Shown: positions 35,111 to 46,300 of the stretch, one piece after another
Position numbering within the stretch: position 1 is the stretch's first letter
Layout of the letters: each line of letters starts with the position of its first letter
Origin: Coptis chinensis
Taxonomy: Eukaryota; Streptophyta; Magnoliopsida; Ranunculales; Ranunculaceae
Direction: 5' to 3'
DNA: 64,000 nucleotides
NCBI GenBank assembly: GCA_015680905.1
Contig: CM027381.1
Span: 59,338,501 to 59,402,500, forward strand
The notes under the pieces: model-generated
What the model was told of the DNA's origin: nothing
Databases searched by the model: none
The model's input: only the letters and a program-made list of their open reading frames with translations
Program-made: the position numbers and the translations under genes

Positions 35111-35746
35111 CCTTTTTCGTTGGTGTACTTCTTTTCATTTTCATATATTGGTAAGTGCACCATTCAAGTAACGGGCCCTCCCTATGGAGTGTGTGGCTGT
35201 AAGTATCGGATCCTAAGTCCACGTTAAACATAATTCACGTTTTCCACTCTTGCATGTTTTCTCGGATTTTGAGTCATGTTCCTTTATGGTGTGAATTATG
35301 CATTTATTGTTTTCCTGTTTTTCTTATATTAAATATTTTTCATAAAAAATAAAAATTGTTAAAATCACAAACATAGTAATTTAGGAAGTCTCGGGAATAT
35401 GGCTTTAAAAGGCCCACTTTAAAAACAAATTTTCTAAACGTTGTTGTCTGAAATTTGTTTGGGGGTGGGGTGTTTGTTTCCGTCCTGGATTGTTCAACTT
35501 TCCAGTTGTGTTGTTTAGGCCGTTTAATTGTATTTTGATTCGGGTTGACATTATCTATGAAATTAGAGTTCATTCGTTCGCATAACTTACATTATGCATG
35601 TACTTCGAGGCATTTTCCATCTTATTATATGTCATCCATGGTCGGAATAGAGTTTTTTATGGATCATTGGATTGGAAATTCTCTCCTGATCATTTCCATA
35701 TCTCATTCGCAAAAATCAAACCGGTAACGAATCATCCCAAATCTCA
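35111..35746 (+). other. Spacer between integrase and ORF A (element 1)
   Basis: No convincing coding sequence is present. It aligns with 57796-58380 (minus) of element 2. A segment of about 400 bp that element 2 has directly before ORF A is missing here: the match ends near 35732 and ORF A begins at 35747. Confidence 0.65.
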
Positions 35747-36864
35747 ATGGCTTAAAGACGGAAGATTTTGTCGGAGCACGCGTTTACTACCGACCACTTC
35801 GCGCCGTTTTATGGTGACGAGATGGTTAGGAGAGATTGGAGTGGTTTATGGTACTCGACAGATGATTTTTACCACGAAGATTTGGTCCGACAGTTTTATA
35901 GGACGAGGGAGTTGGATGGGAATAAAATTTTCGTTAAGGTGGCCGGGAGGAGGAGAGAAATATCTATTGGGTTGTTGGCTGAGATTTTAGGCATTCCGCC
36001 TAGACGCCATCTCGATGCCACGTTACAGGAATCCCAATTTACTGGGATTGAGCCTTTGATGAACGTGACTATTTTGGAAGGGAACTACAATGCGAGCTCG
36101 CATTGTGTTCGCCAGTCGTCTCTGAGAACCAACAAGCTGGCTGTAGCTCTGTGGATTGGTAGGAATCTCATAGGGAAGGAGAAGGTCAGCGACATCAGTC
36201 TGAACTACCTTCACGTTCTATGGATACTCCATGAGCAGAAGTATGAATTCTGTATTTTGGAGTTTTTTAGTAACATGATTAGGGGAGTTGGGAAGAGTAT
36301 TGCACCTCTCCCTGTTTTAATAACAAAGATCATGATGACCTTGAGAGTGACTCCGACGTCTGATAGGATTTGGCTGAAAGAGCACAGAAATCCTCATATT
36401 TATACAGAGTGTATCCAAAATGTTTGGAGGTTGCCTGAATAGAGGGTAGTTGAAGAGGATGAGGAGGACACGACATGTTTTGATGCCGATGCCTTAAAGG
36501 GTGTTGGTCGGATGCAGAACGCATGACTGTGATTCATCGTGGCATGCATTCTCTCAATACTATTTGCGAAGACCTCCGGACTCGACAAGCTACCATGCAT
36601 CATAACTTCGAGACTCGTGCCCAGCGAGAGGATGAGCGTTGGGAATAGATGAGGGCCGAGATGGAAGCTCAGCGCAAGTTCCGAGACGATATGCTTGCAC
36701 GCTTTTCACCCCAGGCGGGTTCTTCTGAGGATGAGGTTTATGTGAGGTACGAGCATCGTCGCCGAAGGACGGATGGCTCTGGCACATCAGGAGCTCAGGA
36801 GTCATCACCTTCCCATGTACCTTCTACTACCAGTAGCGAGTGGTTTAGGAATATTATGAGTTGA
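35747..36864 (+). pseudogene. Post-pol ORF A of element 1
   Basis: The ATG at 35747 is followed by a stop at codon 3, where element 2 has Gln. The body reads LSEHAFTTDHFAPFYGDEMV, WSGLWYSTDDFYHEDLVRQF, a basic stretch KVAGRRREISIGLLAEILGI and, to 36442, IRGVGKSIAPLPVLITKIMM. After a stop and frame changes a last part (36649-36864) has an Arg-rich and Ser-rich tail, EHRRRRTDGSGTSGAQESSP. The layout (folded part, acidic stretch, coiled region, RS-rich tail) recurs in element 2 at 56262-57385. It resembles the uncharacterised 'putative plant transposon protein' type often found in Athila elements, which I recall only as a family. I see no signal peptide or clear membrane segment. Its function is unknown. 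Confidence 0.75.
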
Positions 36865-37331
36865 TGTTGTTTTGTTGTTGTTTTTTATTTAGTTCGGATG
36901 TTAATTTATGAATTCCGTAGTTAAATTTGAATTTGGTTGTTAAATGTTGTTTGAATTTCAATTTTAATATACTATGGTTCTTTTCAAACTGTGCACTATT
37001 TTTATCGTTAATCCCACCTACCCGAATTGTTTGGGGGTGGTATTATTTCCTCTAGCATGATTTGTTATATGATCCTCCAGTTTAGAATTTGCTTTCGAGT
37101 GGGGGTTGAGAATATTGCCGATATGGGCATACCTATGATTAGATGTTGTGGTAGGATGAAATCTAAAAGAATTTAGAAGTTACTATTCTAAATTCAATCT
37201 AAGAGATATTAGGGTTGTTTTAGAATCAAGAATATGGGTTGTTTCCGTTTTCAGTTTTGGAAATTTTTATTTCCGGCAATTGCCTTAAAGCTTTTTGGCA
37301 GCTTCCCGATTCATTTTAGCAACTTAAAACC

Positions 37332-37339
37332 TATAAAAA
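37332..37339 (+). promoter_or_regulatory. TATA-like box upstream of ORF B (element 1)
   Basis: TATAAAAA lies in 'aacctataaaaacttcattc', followed about 25-30 bases later by a CA/CT-rich stretch suitable for transcription start. Element 2 has TATATAAA at the same place (55761-55768), again followed by 'cttcattct'. Promoter function is inference. Confidence 0.5.
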
Positions 37340-37516
37340 CTTCATTCATTCTACACTCACAACCCACACCACACCTCACTTTCATCTCTCACCTTTCACT
37401 CCCACATTTCCCATTTTTCTTCTCCATTTTAGCCACTTTCAGAGCTCGAGGCCGGCGCTGCGTGATGTAATGCCAGTGCCACCAGCCCTAGGCACTGTCA
37501 ACCAGAATTTCATCCT

Positions 37517-37660
37517 GAGCGCGACCCACGCCCTACCAAGCCCAGAGCTGAGCGCGACCTGCGCCCAAAACACTGGAATTCCAGTTTTCATCTTGAGCGT
37601 GACCCGCGCCCATACTAGGCAAAAAGTGAGCACGCCCTGTGCCCAAGTGCCTGGAACTCG
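37517..37660 (+). repeat. GC-rich repeats before ORF B, same family as in the leader
   Basis: Units start at 37517, 37550, 37595 and 37628 (spacing 33, 45, 33 bp). They share GAGCGCGACCYGCGCCC and the 'ctggaattccag' extension with the leader units at 24829-25041. The block lies 130 bp before the conserved ORF B start. Confidence 0.87.
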
Positions 37661-37791
37661 AAATTCACCAGAGCGAACCTCGCCCATCCGTGCATAGGTT
37701 GGCGCCTCCTGACCCCCGTGGGCACGAAAAACTCCAATTTTTTATGGGTTGTTCCAGGATCGTTGCAGCTGTTCTAGAGAGTAGTTTTGTG

Positions 37792-38709
37792 ATGACTTCT
37801 CCTATAGTAATACCGGAGCAGTCTTTCGAACACTTGTTGGGGAGCGAGACTTATGGACATTGGTTCCGCGAAAGGATCTTGCAGTTAGGATGGAGGCATC
37901 TACTGGTAAGTGAGGACGACTCGTATTCACCTAAGCTTACTGAATTTTTTTACAATAATATTAAGTTCTATTGTAATCAGGATGGAGAACAAGAATTCTC
38001 GGTCACAGTTGATGACATGCCACTAGAATTCAATAAGTATGTGGTAGCGTTAGTTTCGGGAATACCAATACCTGATCCTATTCACACGTGGAGATATATG
38101 ATCGATAATGCATACCTCTATGACTATACATATTTCCATGAGTATTATGGGGGAGGGGTATTTCGTATAATGGACCAAGGGCATTACAACATAGCCCTTG
38201 GTAGCCTGTCCCTAAATGTAGGCACCACTATGTTATTCATCTTGATGAATATTTTAGGGGATTGGCAGTTTACCTCGGCAAATAGTACCGCTGGTGACGT
38301 TTTCCTTGCTTTAGCTGAGGGACGTCGCCGATATGACATTCTCTAAGTATTAGTGGCTAGTCTTAAGAGAGCCCAAAGCATGCGACATAAGTATCTTCTT
38401 ATGCCTGTTTTGGTTTGCCGCATCATGCTCAGTTGTCTACCTGAATTCTATACCCTGTTCATGGATTGGAAAAGGGTTGAAGTTATGAGACCCACCAATT
38501 GGGTGGTTTGCTCATTTCAAGTAATAACTTGGCTGGGGTGGTAGGTGCAACCTCATTTTGTTGCTCCTTACACCCCATCAGACATAGTAACACTAGATAG
38601 GTAAGCACAAGTTGATGACACACGACGGCGGGCTTGGCAAGTTATCATGGCATGGCAGGATGCGAAGGAACCTCCTCTATTTGGAGTGGGAAATGAGGAT
38701 GAGGATTAA
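37792..38709 (+). pseudogene. Post-pol ORF B of element 1
   Basis: I chose the ATG at 37792 (MTSPIVIPEQSFEHLLG) because it is conserved in element 2; an ATG at 37744 is not. The product is about 305 aa: GHWFRERILQLGWRHLLVSE, FYCNQDGEQEFSVTVDDMPL, VALVSGIPIPDP, a Tyr-rich stretch (YLYDYTYFHEYYGGG), NVGTTMLFILMNILGDWQF, AEGRRRYDI, then MRPTNWVVCSF and an acidic end (38690-38709). Stops occur in frame at 38344, 38542 and 38599. The central part recalls the 'putative plant transposon protein' type of Athila elements; I cannot assign a function. There is no clear transmembrane anchor, so calling it env would be unsupported. Confidence 0.75.
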
Positions 38710-40443
38710 ACGGGAGTTAAGGTTAGTTTAATTTCAGTTAGTGTCTGCTTATGTCCCATGCAATTTGTTTCTTGTTAACCCTATAACGGGTGGAACTCAT
38801 ATAGAGTTGCGTCAGTTTTTATTTTCTATATTAGTATGTTTTAATCATGTTTTGCAGATGTTCCAAAATTTCACGCGTTTCCATGGTATTTCTCTATCCT
38901 ATTTATCTAAATACACGTGTAATTAAAGCATCTGTTAGGATATAGATATGTACAGTATGCACTTATTTTCTAGTTAAAAAAAATCAAAAATTTTAAAAAT
39001 ATTAATAAAAAGTTTATGTTGTACACTTAGGAATATTGGTAATGATTTCCTTCTCTAGGCCCTTGATAATCTAGAAATCTCACGTAGCTTTTGCATTAGA
39101 ATAGTTTTTAGAAACTTAGGTTAATATGTAGGTAATAATCCTTGCATCTATCTATAAATATGTTACATGAGTATCTATGATTGTTGGCAGTAAGTTTCTG
39201 AAATCTAGGCTAGAGTACTTATTCTACAAATCCTGTGAGAATATAGCCTAAAGCCTTATATGAGTGAAACATTTGAGAAATGACACAAGGGAGAAGTAAA
39301 ATCCGGATAGAGAAATCACACGTCCACTTGCTTGATCACTATACCATATCCTAAGCGAGAATTTAAGCCCTCTTTGGATCGATATAGCCAGAAATTCAAA
39401 CCTATGAATTATTTTCCGCTAGTCGCCCCTCTGAGCCTTTCATAACCACAAATCCTTGACCCTGTTACAAAACAAACAAAAAAAAAAAAAAAATCAACCT
39501 ACCCAATTCTTTGAATAAGTCCGAGAATAGAGATGAAGAATAGAAAAGAGAAAGACCTTTGAAATCAAGAATTTGTTAGTCGCTTCAGATGAGAAAAGTA
39601 AGTTTCCATCCAAAAAATAAAACAAAATAAAGAGTTAGAACTCTAAAAATAGAATCAAAGGAGTCAAAAGCCAAAGAAAAAGAAAAAAAATATGGCTAAG
39701 GATGGAAACAAAGTATAGAAGCAAAAGTAAAGAACAAGGGTTTATCTAGTTACATAATATGAAGCCTCTATTATCTCAGACTTGTCCTTTTTGAATATCC
39801 ATTTCCTTCCTTCTTAAACCATCTCCTAATCCCCGCAACACCTAATAAAGACCTCTAGCTTAATTAGGAATAGGTTAGTGTGATAGTAAGTGGTAGATGT
39901 GTTTGATCGACTCTAGCTTCCTTGTGTGTCATTGAGATTGTAAGGTAAAGTGTGCCCATTGCACACTGGAGTATCGAAACTTGAGCGGAAAAATCAGAGT
40001 GGTTTTTGTCTTGACATTTATGTGAGACCTAATTAAGGACGCTATTCCGAGTTTTCATAAACGGACCTGCTAGTTCATCTCATAGTAATACTCATTGTAT
40101 ATATGTTTATTCGTAGATTATTGATTATTATGTATATATTAGCTTAGGTTTCGACTTGATTATTCTGTATTCATTGCTAGTGAGATGTATAGATAATTGA
40201 GACATAGATAAGGAAACAATAGTTTTATTTCTGAGTCGTTGTAGTATAGATGAAGTTTGTGAGTACCTTCACTGGAAAACTATCACGAGGCTATAACTCG
40301 TCCACTAGGGAATTCCTAGTGGTTCAAGGCCTTGTTGCATATGGTTAATGCAATCGCACTCGGCGAAACGAGATTAGTTAGAACTCCATTTTTGGCCATT
40401 TATGCTAATTTCTCATATTTGCTTGAGGACAAGCAAGATGCTG
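38710..40443 (+). other. Long 3' untranslated region of element 1
   Basis: 1.7 kb without a coding frame, matched by 53008-54520 in element 2. It includes a 17-base A run (39479-39495) and a purine-rich stretch (39530-39740). The last 80 bases ('cttgaggacaagcaagatg') are well conserved between copies. Confidence 0.75.
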
Positions 40444-40456
40444 TTTGGGGGTGGTT
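40444..40456 (+). other. Polypurine tract of element 1
   Basis: TTTGGGGGTGGTT directly precedes the 3' LTR. The same sequence precedes the LTR of element 2 (52994-53007, minus) and, out of place, the LTR at 23219. Confidence 0.85.
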
Positions 40457-41923
40457 TGATAAGAGCTCAAAACTATAGTTTTAACCCTTTAACAATAATA
40501 CTTTTAGACCAATTATGTGAGTAATAAATAAGAGTTAATGCTAATTACGTGCTTTTATGTATTTCAGACATTGAAATCAATTATGTGTAGAAATGTGCCA
40601 CTTTGGCAAGATAAATGAGCAAGGGTTGGTTGCTAAGAAGTTATGTGATTAAAGGCCAAGATTCAAGAAGAAAAAGCATTTGTAAAGCCCGGTCAAAAGC
40701 TGAAAAGTCAAAGTCAGCACGGGCAGAAACAACACATAAAAGTCAGTAGAACTTCCGAAGATCGTATCTTTGGACTCAGCCAAACCTTGACCCAATCAGA
40801 GTAGCAAAAGTGGACGAAAAGTATGTTTAAGTGAAAGCCAGCTGAAAAGGGCCTTGTGGACTGAAGAAATTGGGCTTTGGGCTCGATTTTCCAGCCCAAA
40901 ACATGGCTCCTCAGCCCATGCATGAAAATATGGATATGGTCCCCTCCATTTCCACACACAAGACTTAGCTCTTAAGTATTAATTAGCTTAGGATAGAAGA
41001 TAGCCATTAGAGAATAGCTAGATCCAGTTTTGAGTTTTTAAATTAGTTAATTAAGTAGTTTTCATTCCATTAATTAGTTTCATTCCTTGTTTAGTTATTG
41101 GAATCATTGTTTATCATTCATTAGATAAATAAAATAGTTAGTTCTTGTTAATTTCGATTTTATTATTTAAAATTGCTTAGATCTAATTTCAATTCTTGTT
41201 ATTTAATGATTTCTTAGTTGTTAATTTAGATTTCAATTATTGTTTAGTTGAATTTAATAAAGTTAGAATCTTTATATTATGTGTAATTCAATTTCATATG
41301 AAAATTATAGCATAATGATTCTAGGCTAAACCTCAATTAGAGGGGGTTGAAAAAGCCTTGATGAAGCTTGATCTTTGTTAACGTAGAAATCGTCGTGATA
41401 ATCTATTCAATTCTAGAAAGTAATTAGTTCACCATGAGAATGGGTTTGGTTGCTTCACATGCTAGTTATTAATTGGTAGAGATGTCATGTATAATTAGGG
41501 ATGAGAATTACCATTTTGACATGCGAAGCATTGAAATTTGGATCACAACAAATATTGTTAGTTGATTAAGTCGAGTTAAGGTGGATTCAATCCCCCCTAA
41601 TTCTTTATCTAGATTCAAACCTTAGTATTCCTGTAGCATTTCGTAGTTGAATAATTATAGTTAGTATCTTGTTATTTGAATTTGCATCGTAATATAATCC
41701 CACCATTACTCTCATTAGACTTTGGATAGATTCGCAATATTAGAAAACACTGAATGCTAAAGAACTAGGAGTGGAACGATTCTTCTATTCCAACTCTATT
41801 TCAATAGTATCGAGAGTAGAAATCTTTGATAAGAACTGTATTCATAAAAGTTTTAGTTTTACTTGCGTTTGAATTTAATAGTTTATTCTTAAGTAGAATT
41901 ATTCAAATTTTATCGTTTTATCA
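40457..41923 (+). mobile_element. 3' LTR of Athila-like element 1
   Basis: 1467 bp, TGATAAGAGCTC to CGTTTTATCA. Its second half matches the solo LTR at 16093-17582 rather than the 5' LTR at 23219. Its right flank (cctcccccattatggggg) matches the flank of that solo LTR (cctgccccaattatggggg). It is therefore the duplicate of that insertion's right border. Confidence 0.92.
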
Positions 41924-41928
41924 CCTCC

Positions 41929-42594
41929 CCCATTATGGGGGATTGAACAAAGGAGTCTTGCATTTTTCTCCCCTTGCCTATCATCCGATGCATCTAACGA
42001 ATTAGGTCATTCTTCTCAGTTTCCCATGCAGTTTCTTTGGTAGAATGTTTCTTGGTCTAAGCTATTTTCCCATGTCGAGGGTCGATGTCACGCTCTTGGT
42101 CAGTTAACTCTGGTTCAGATGCTGTATCTGAGTTCCCATTTGAGTTGCTGTATTTTGACTCAGATGTCTCGCGTCGAGCTAAACCCCAATGCCTTGGGTT
42201 CCTTGCATGACCACCTTATGGAAGGTCGTCATCATCGAGATTGATGAGTGGCACCTTCCCTGTGTCAGATTTATAAAAATGCCTCAGCAGCTGTACTTCT
42301 CGTTCAAGATTGCTTCTTTGCTGTTCCATAGCTTGTACTGCCTAGAATGCCTGAATAGACTCTGGGTTGGTGAGGATAACATTCTCACCATCTTGACGCT
42401 CCTCTTGAGCGTTATTCCTGGGGCCTGCACCAAGAGCTGTTGGTCCATCGGTGCTGGTCATAGGTCTTTGGAGGGGATTACTCGCATCATGGTGACCGAC
42501 ATTCTCCGCCCCCTTCACGTATCTCGTGCTCTTCTTCTCTCACAGCGACGCTGCGCGTGGTTGCACCACCCTTTGTTTTCTTTGCTCCTGCCAT
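41929..42594 (-). pseudogene. Tat-like gypsy gag, N-terminal part (element X, copy B)
   Basis: From the minus ATG (42592-42594) about 60 nt after the primer site, shifting frames read MAGAKKTKGGATTRSV, then RQDGENVILTNPESIQAF, a likely coiled coil (VQAMEQQRSNLEREVQLLR), FYKSDTGKVPLINLD and a Ser/Glu-rich stretch. This copy keeps the part lost in copy A (17588-18158). It ends at the border of the LTR at 41923, so the rest of gag is missing. Confidence 0.72.
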
Positions 42595-42655
42595 CACAAT
42601 GGTAATAGTTTTTAAACTAAATTAGTCATTTGGAACGATTGTTTACCTGCTTTCG

Positions 42656-42673
42656 TCCCCATAGACGGTGCCA
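42656..42673 (-). promoter_or_regulatory. Primer-binding site of element X, copy B
   Basis: Minus TGGCACCGTCTATGGGGA: same site as 18213-18230 with two changes, five bases from the LTR end. Confidence 0.82.
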
Positions 42674-42678
42674 AAATA

Positions 42679-43360
42679 TGTAGAGGAGTTTTCGAGTATC
42701 CCCTGATCTTCCTCTGTGCCTTGTGATCTAGAAGCTTTTACTCAGTGGAGAAGAGCTAAGATGATTGTGAGTTCAGGGTTGAACCACCTGGCGGCTGCCT
42801 ACGTATCTCCTTGTTTATTTAGGAGAATCAAACCCTATTTTGCATAGTTCCTAAGAGCGAATCCCTCTGGTTTATATAGGAAGAGCTACGAGAGTCTAAG
42901 GGTTAGGACTGTCCTCACCGCTTGTGAGTTCCCTTCCATCATTGGACTCTGCCTTCCTATTAAGATTCCTCTCCTTATGGAAGTCTAAATCTAGACCATA
43001 TCTTACGAGTGGTAAGTTTCCTTGTTGATCATAATGTCCTATCGTGTATGAGAAGATTATATCTAAAAGGTAACTCCTAAGATATGTCATCACAATTCCT
43101 TCCTTATCATCAGAGATCTCCCTATTTAGTTTTCTTCTATTTAGGAATTGTCTGTATCAGTTCTTAATGACTTGGAGAGCTGTCATACTTAGAGGCGGTC
43201 AGCCACGTGCCTAGCACATGTCTACTAAACACTCGTGTTAAGCACGAGTTCACTTACTCAGAACTAATCCGATGGTCCTCACCTCATTCTGGACATTTAT
43301 AGTCTTAGGTTATTTTCCATACACGTGTCATCTGTTCAATGATGGGAAATCCCCTTTACA
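42679..43360 (-). mobile_element. 5' LTR of Tat-like element X (copy B)
   Basis: 682 bp, ends TGTAAAGGGGA and CTCTACA on the minus strand, with a TATATAAA box at 42871-42878. It is colinear with 18236-18943 and lacks a few short segments, including one of two 'ctactaaacactcgtg' repeats. Confidence 0.82.
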
Positions 43361-46300
43361 GTAGCCATGGTCACGCTCTTTCTCTGCAGTAAGGCTTTTG
43401 CTTGCTCTGTACCTGTTGGTGTTGCACTTTACAGAGAAAAAACGTACTGGAGGTAAGCTTATTCGCTTTCTTTAGGCAGTAGTTTGGTGGTGGACGCTAA
43501 TTTTCCAACCACATCTTCTTGCTATTATTTGGTATAGCTGAGAATGAGATTTAAATTCTTGATGTGAGAATTCAGAAATCTGTATGCTTGATTTAAATTT
43601 TCTTTGTCTGATCCCAACGTAAAAAATGGTTGTGATCGGAAATTCCAAATCTTGCTAGATGAAGTTTCACCTTTTGGTTATTTATGGTGCTGCGTTAGGT
43701 CTGCTTAGGTTTAATAATCTATGATCTACGACTTGAAAATTTCTCTGTTACATCATGTATTGGTATCAAAGGCGATCACAAATCTTTGAAATCACATGGC
43801 GATCAAGGTCATAAGTAAGAAGTTTGTCTTATCAGTATAGAAGTCGGGGTAGTCCAAGTGTTATGCTGGGGGTGGTCGTCTCTTTTGGGGACCTCAGTTT
43901 TGGTAATAATGCGAACTTCTATATTTCATTAGTTGTCAATAATCTTGATAGGATATCGATTCAGTGATGGTAATTCATCTACGACTAACGGGATTGAAGA
44001 TTCTCTTGGAGAATTCAATCCGTGTTAATTGGAAAGTATGTTGCTGTGCAGACAGAACACTTTCATTCCTGAGTATTCTATTGATTAAGTTATACCAATA
44101 AGTGTTTTAGCAACTTTCAGTTTTGTTGGTAGTAACTTGTTCATTCCATGGGATATCTAATTACATAAGGATGGAGTTTCCTATATGCGTAATATTGTGA
44201 ACCCTTCGTAGTTAACGATTTGTACGCATGGGAGATGCAATCCGACTAAGAAGATGTGTGCTAAAGAAGCTACAACTTTCTGTCTCTTCTATCATAAAGT
44301 CAAGTTCATGGTTGAAGTTGTTTCTTTTGGGGAATATTTCTACCAGTTTCAGAGATGGATAGACTTACCAACTCTTTGAATATCTTCGAACTGTACCAGG
44401 GTTGGTTGTTCGACCACTTCCAAACCAGACGACAACTTGGTTTATATTCATCGATTGGTGAAGGATGCCTGAAGTCCAGTCACACCTATATGGTACATCA
44501 ATCAGGTAAAAGTGACTCGTCAGTCATCGAGAGGCTTAACACTCGATCAGTTTAAAGCTGAGCTTCACCTTTTGGTTGGTATCAATTCTTCAGAATAAAA
44601 GTATCGAGTTGATATACTCGAGGAAGCTTGGTTCATTTGTGAACAGTTCTGGCACTAGAGAATGGAGTGGAAATGGAAGTGAGCCTTTCCTAACCTCATG
44701 GTTTGTACAACTTGGTGATGAAGGTGACATGTGCTGAAGAAGCCTGCCAAGCTTCTCTTAAGTTTATTGTCAAATCTTGTTTTGTATAGTGTTCTTGCTT
44801 GAACAAGGAATGGTTGTTTAGTTAATATGGATATAGACAATTTTCATGTATAAGAGCTGATTGAGTAGTACTACAACACAAGGGGGTGGTTGCTAGACCA
44901 CTGCCTATCTTGCGGTAACTCAAGCTCTACCCAGTGTTTGGTGGGGGACTAGTGCAGTCCAGACATGCTTACATGGAATTCGAACTTTCAGTGATGTGGT
45001 AATTGAGTCTCACCTCATTGGAAGCGAGATGTTGTTAGGAACCGCCAGAAAAGGGGTTCTCAGATGAATAGATGATAATGCAAGTTTGTCATCTTTGCTA
45101 TGTTTTAGTATGACACTAAGATCATTATATCAGTCCATGTATTGTGAAGAATTTGGTTTGGTAAAATTACTACACAAGGGGGTGGTGCAACCACTATCTA
45201 TTTAGTGGGCGTGTGTAATTCACAACTGCTAACCAGTTTTCTATTTCAACACATGATAGTACAAGTGAGATATCTCTTTGTACAAAGATCGGTTTTGCAA
45301 GTGGTTTGTCGTGATTGAAAGACAACTCGGTAAGTTTTCTCATGGTGTATGGTGTAGCATCCACTTTCGATCGCGAGGAGCATCCGACTCGACGATCCGA
45401 GTTGATGAAGTTGCACATTGATGGCACTAAAGTATCATGAGTTTGTGGATTAGCGCAAAGATGGCAAATAATCGTGATATTTTCCTAATTGGGGTAAGTT
45501 AGGACGAGTTTTGGTATTTTGGCCATAATTTTGGCTACAGTTGTCAGAATAACGCATGTGACCCCAATTGGGAAAGATCTCGGCGACGCACATGATGTTA
45601 TGCTTTGTGGTCGGTGTTTTTGAGGTCAAAATCCACTGTTTTTCCTTCTAAATTTATCATTTTTAGATTTTCTTTCATTTTTACCATTTTGGAAGTAAAT
45701 CTGAGTCCGATTTGGGCTAGATTTTTGGTACATTACTTCTGTTATTTTCTAGTTTATTATCTCTCAGCAACATGAAAAATCAAAACATGATAGCTTTCAT
45801 GAGATTGAGCTCGTGGTTGAAGTCGTCTCTTCTGATCATGAAGTGTTTCTACCAGTTTCAGAGATGTATTGACTTTCTAGCTCTATGCTACAACGGGGAT
45901 GGTTGTTCGACCGCTTTCGATTCTAGCAAGGGACAAGTTCTTCTCATTGCTAGGATGTCATGACCCATGGAAATCAGTGCACATAATAAATAGATGTTTG
46001 TTGCGCATGTGATGATGGAGATTAATATAACAACTTAATAAGTTCGTATTCAGTTTGGAAAAGGAATGGTGACGTCCAAGACAAATTGAACTTTGAGCTT
46101 GTACAGCACATGGCATTGCTGTGTTTACACAAAGCAAAACTTCTTGTGTGGAATTTGGTTTAGTGGTATTGTCATAGTGGGCATGGTAGTCCAATCACTT
46201 CTAACATTGGCTACAACTTGGTTTCTGGACATCACTAATTGGTAGGGAGAGGGGCACTCGTTGTCCATCCATGCCCCAATAGTATGTTTATATTAGCTTC

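Larger units (their letters stand above)
36865..37791 (+). other. Spacer between ORF A and ORF B with promoter-like elements
   Basis: This is an AT-rich spacer with no gene, a TATA-like box at 37332, a pyrimidine-rich stretch (37345-37440) and the GC-rich repeat block at 37517-37660. The corresponding spacer of element 2 is 55447-56258. Confidence 0.65.

Noticed and set aside
37792-38709. ORF B as a viral-type envelope protein
   Set aside because: One modest hydrophobic stretch (around MLFILMNIL) is too short and polar-flanked for a clear anchor, and no signal peptide is seen. Left as unknown.
42189-42605. 138-codon plus-strand frame at the X gag start
   Set aside because: It is antisense to X gag, absent as a frame in copy A, and has no recognisable domain.
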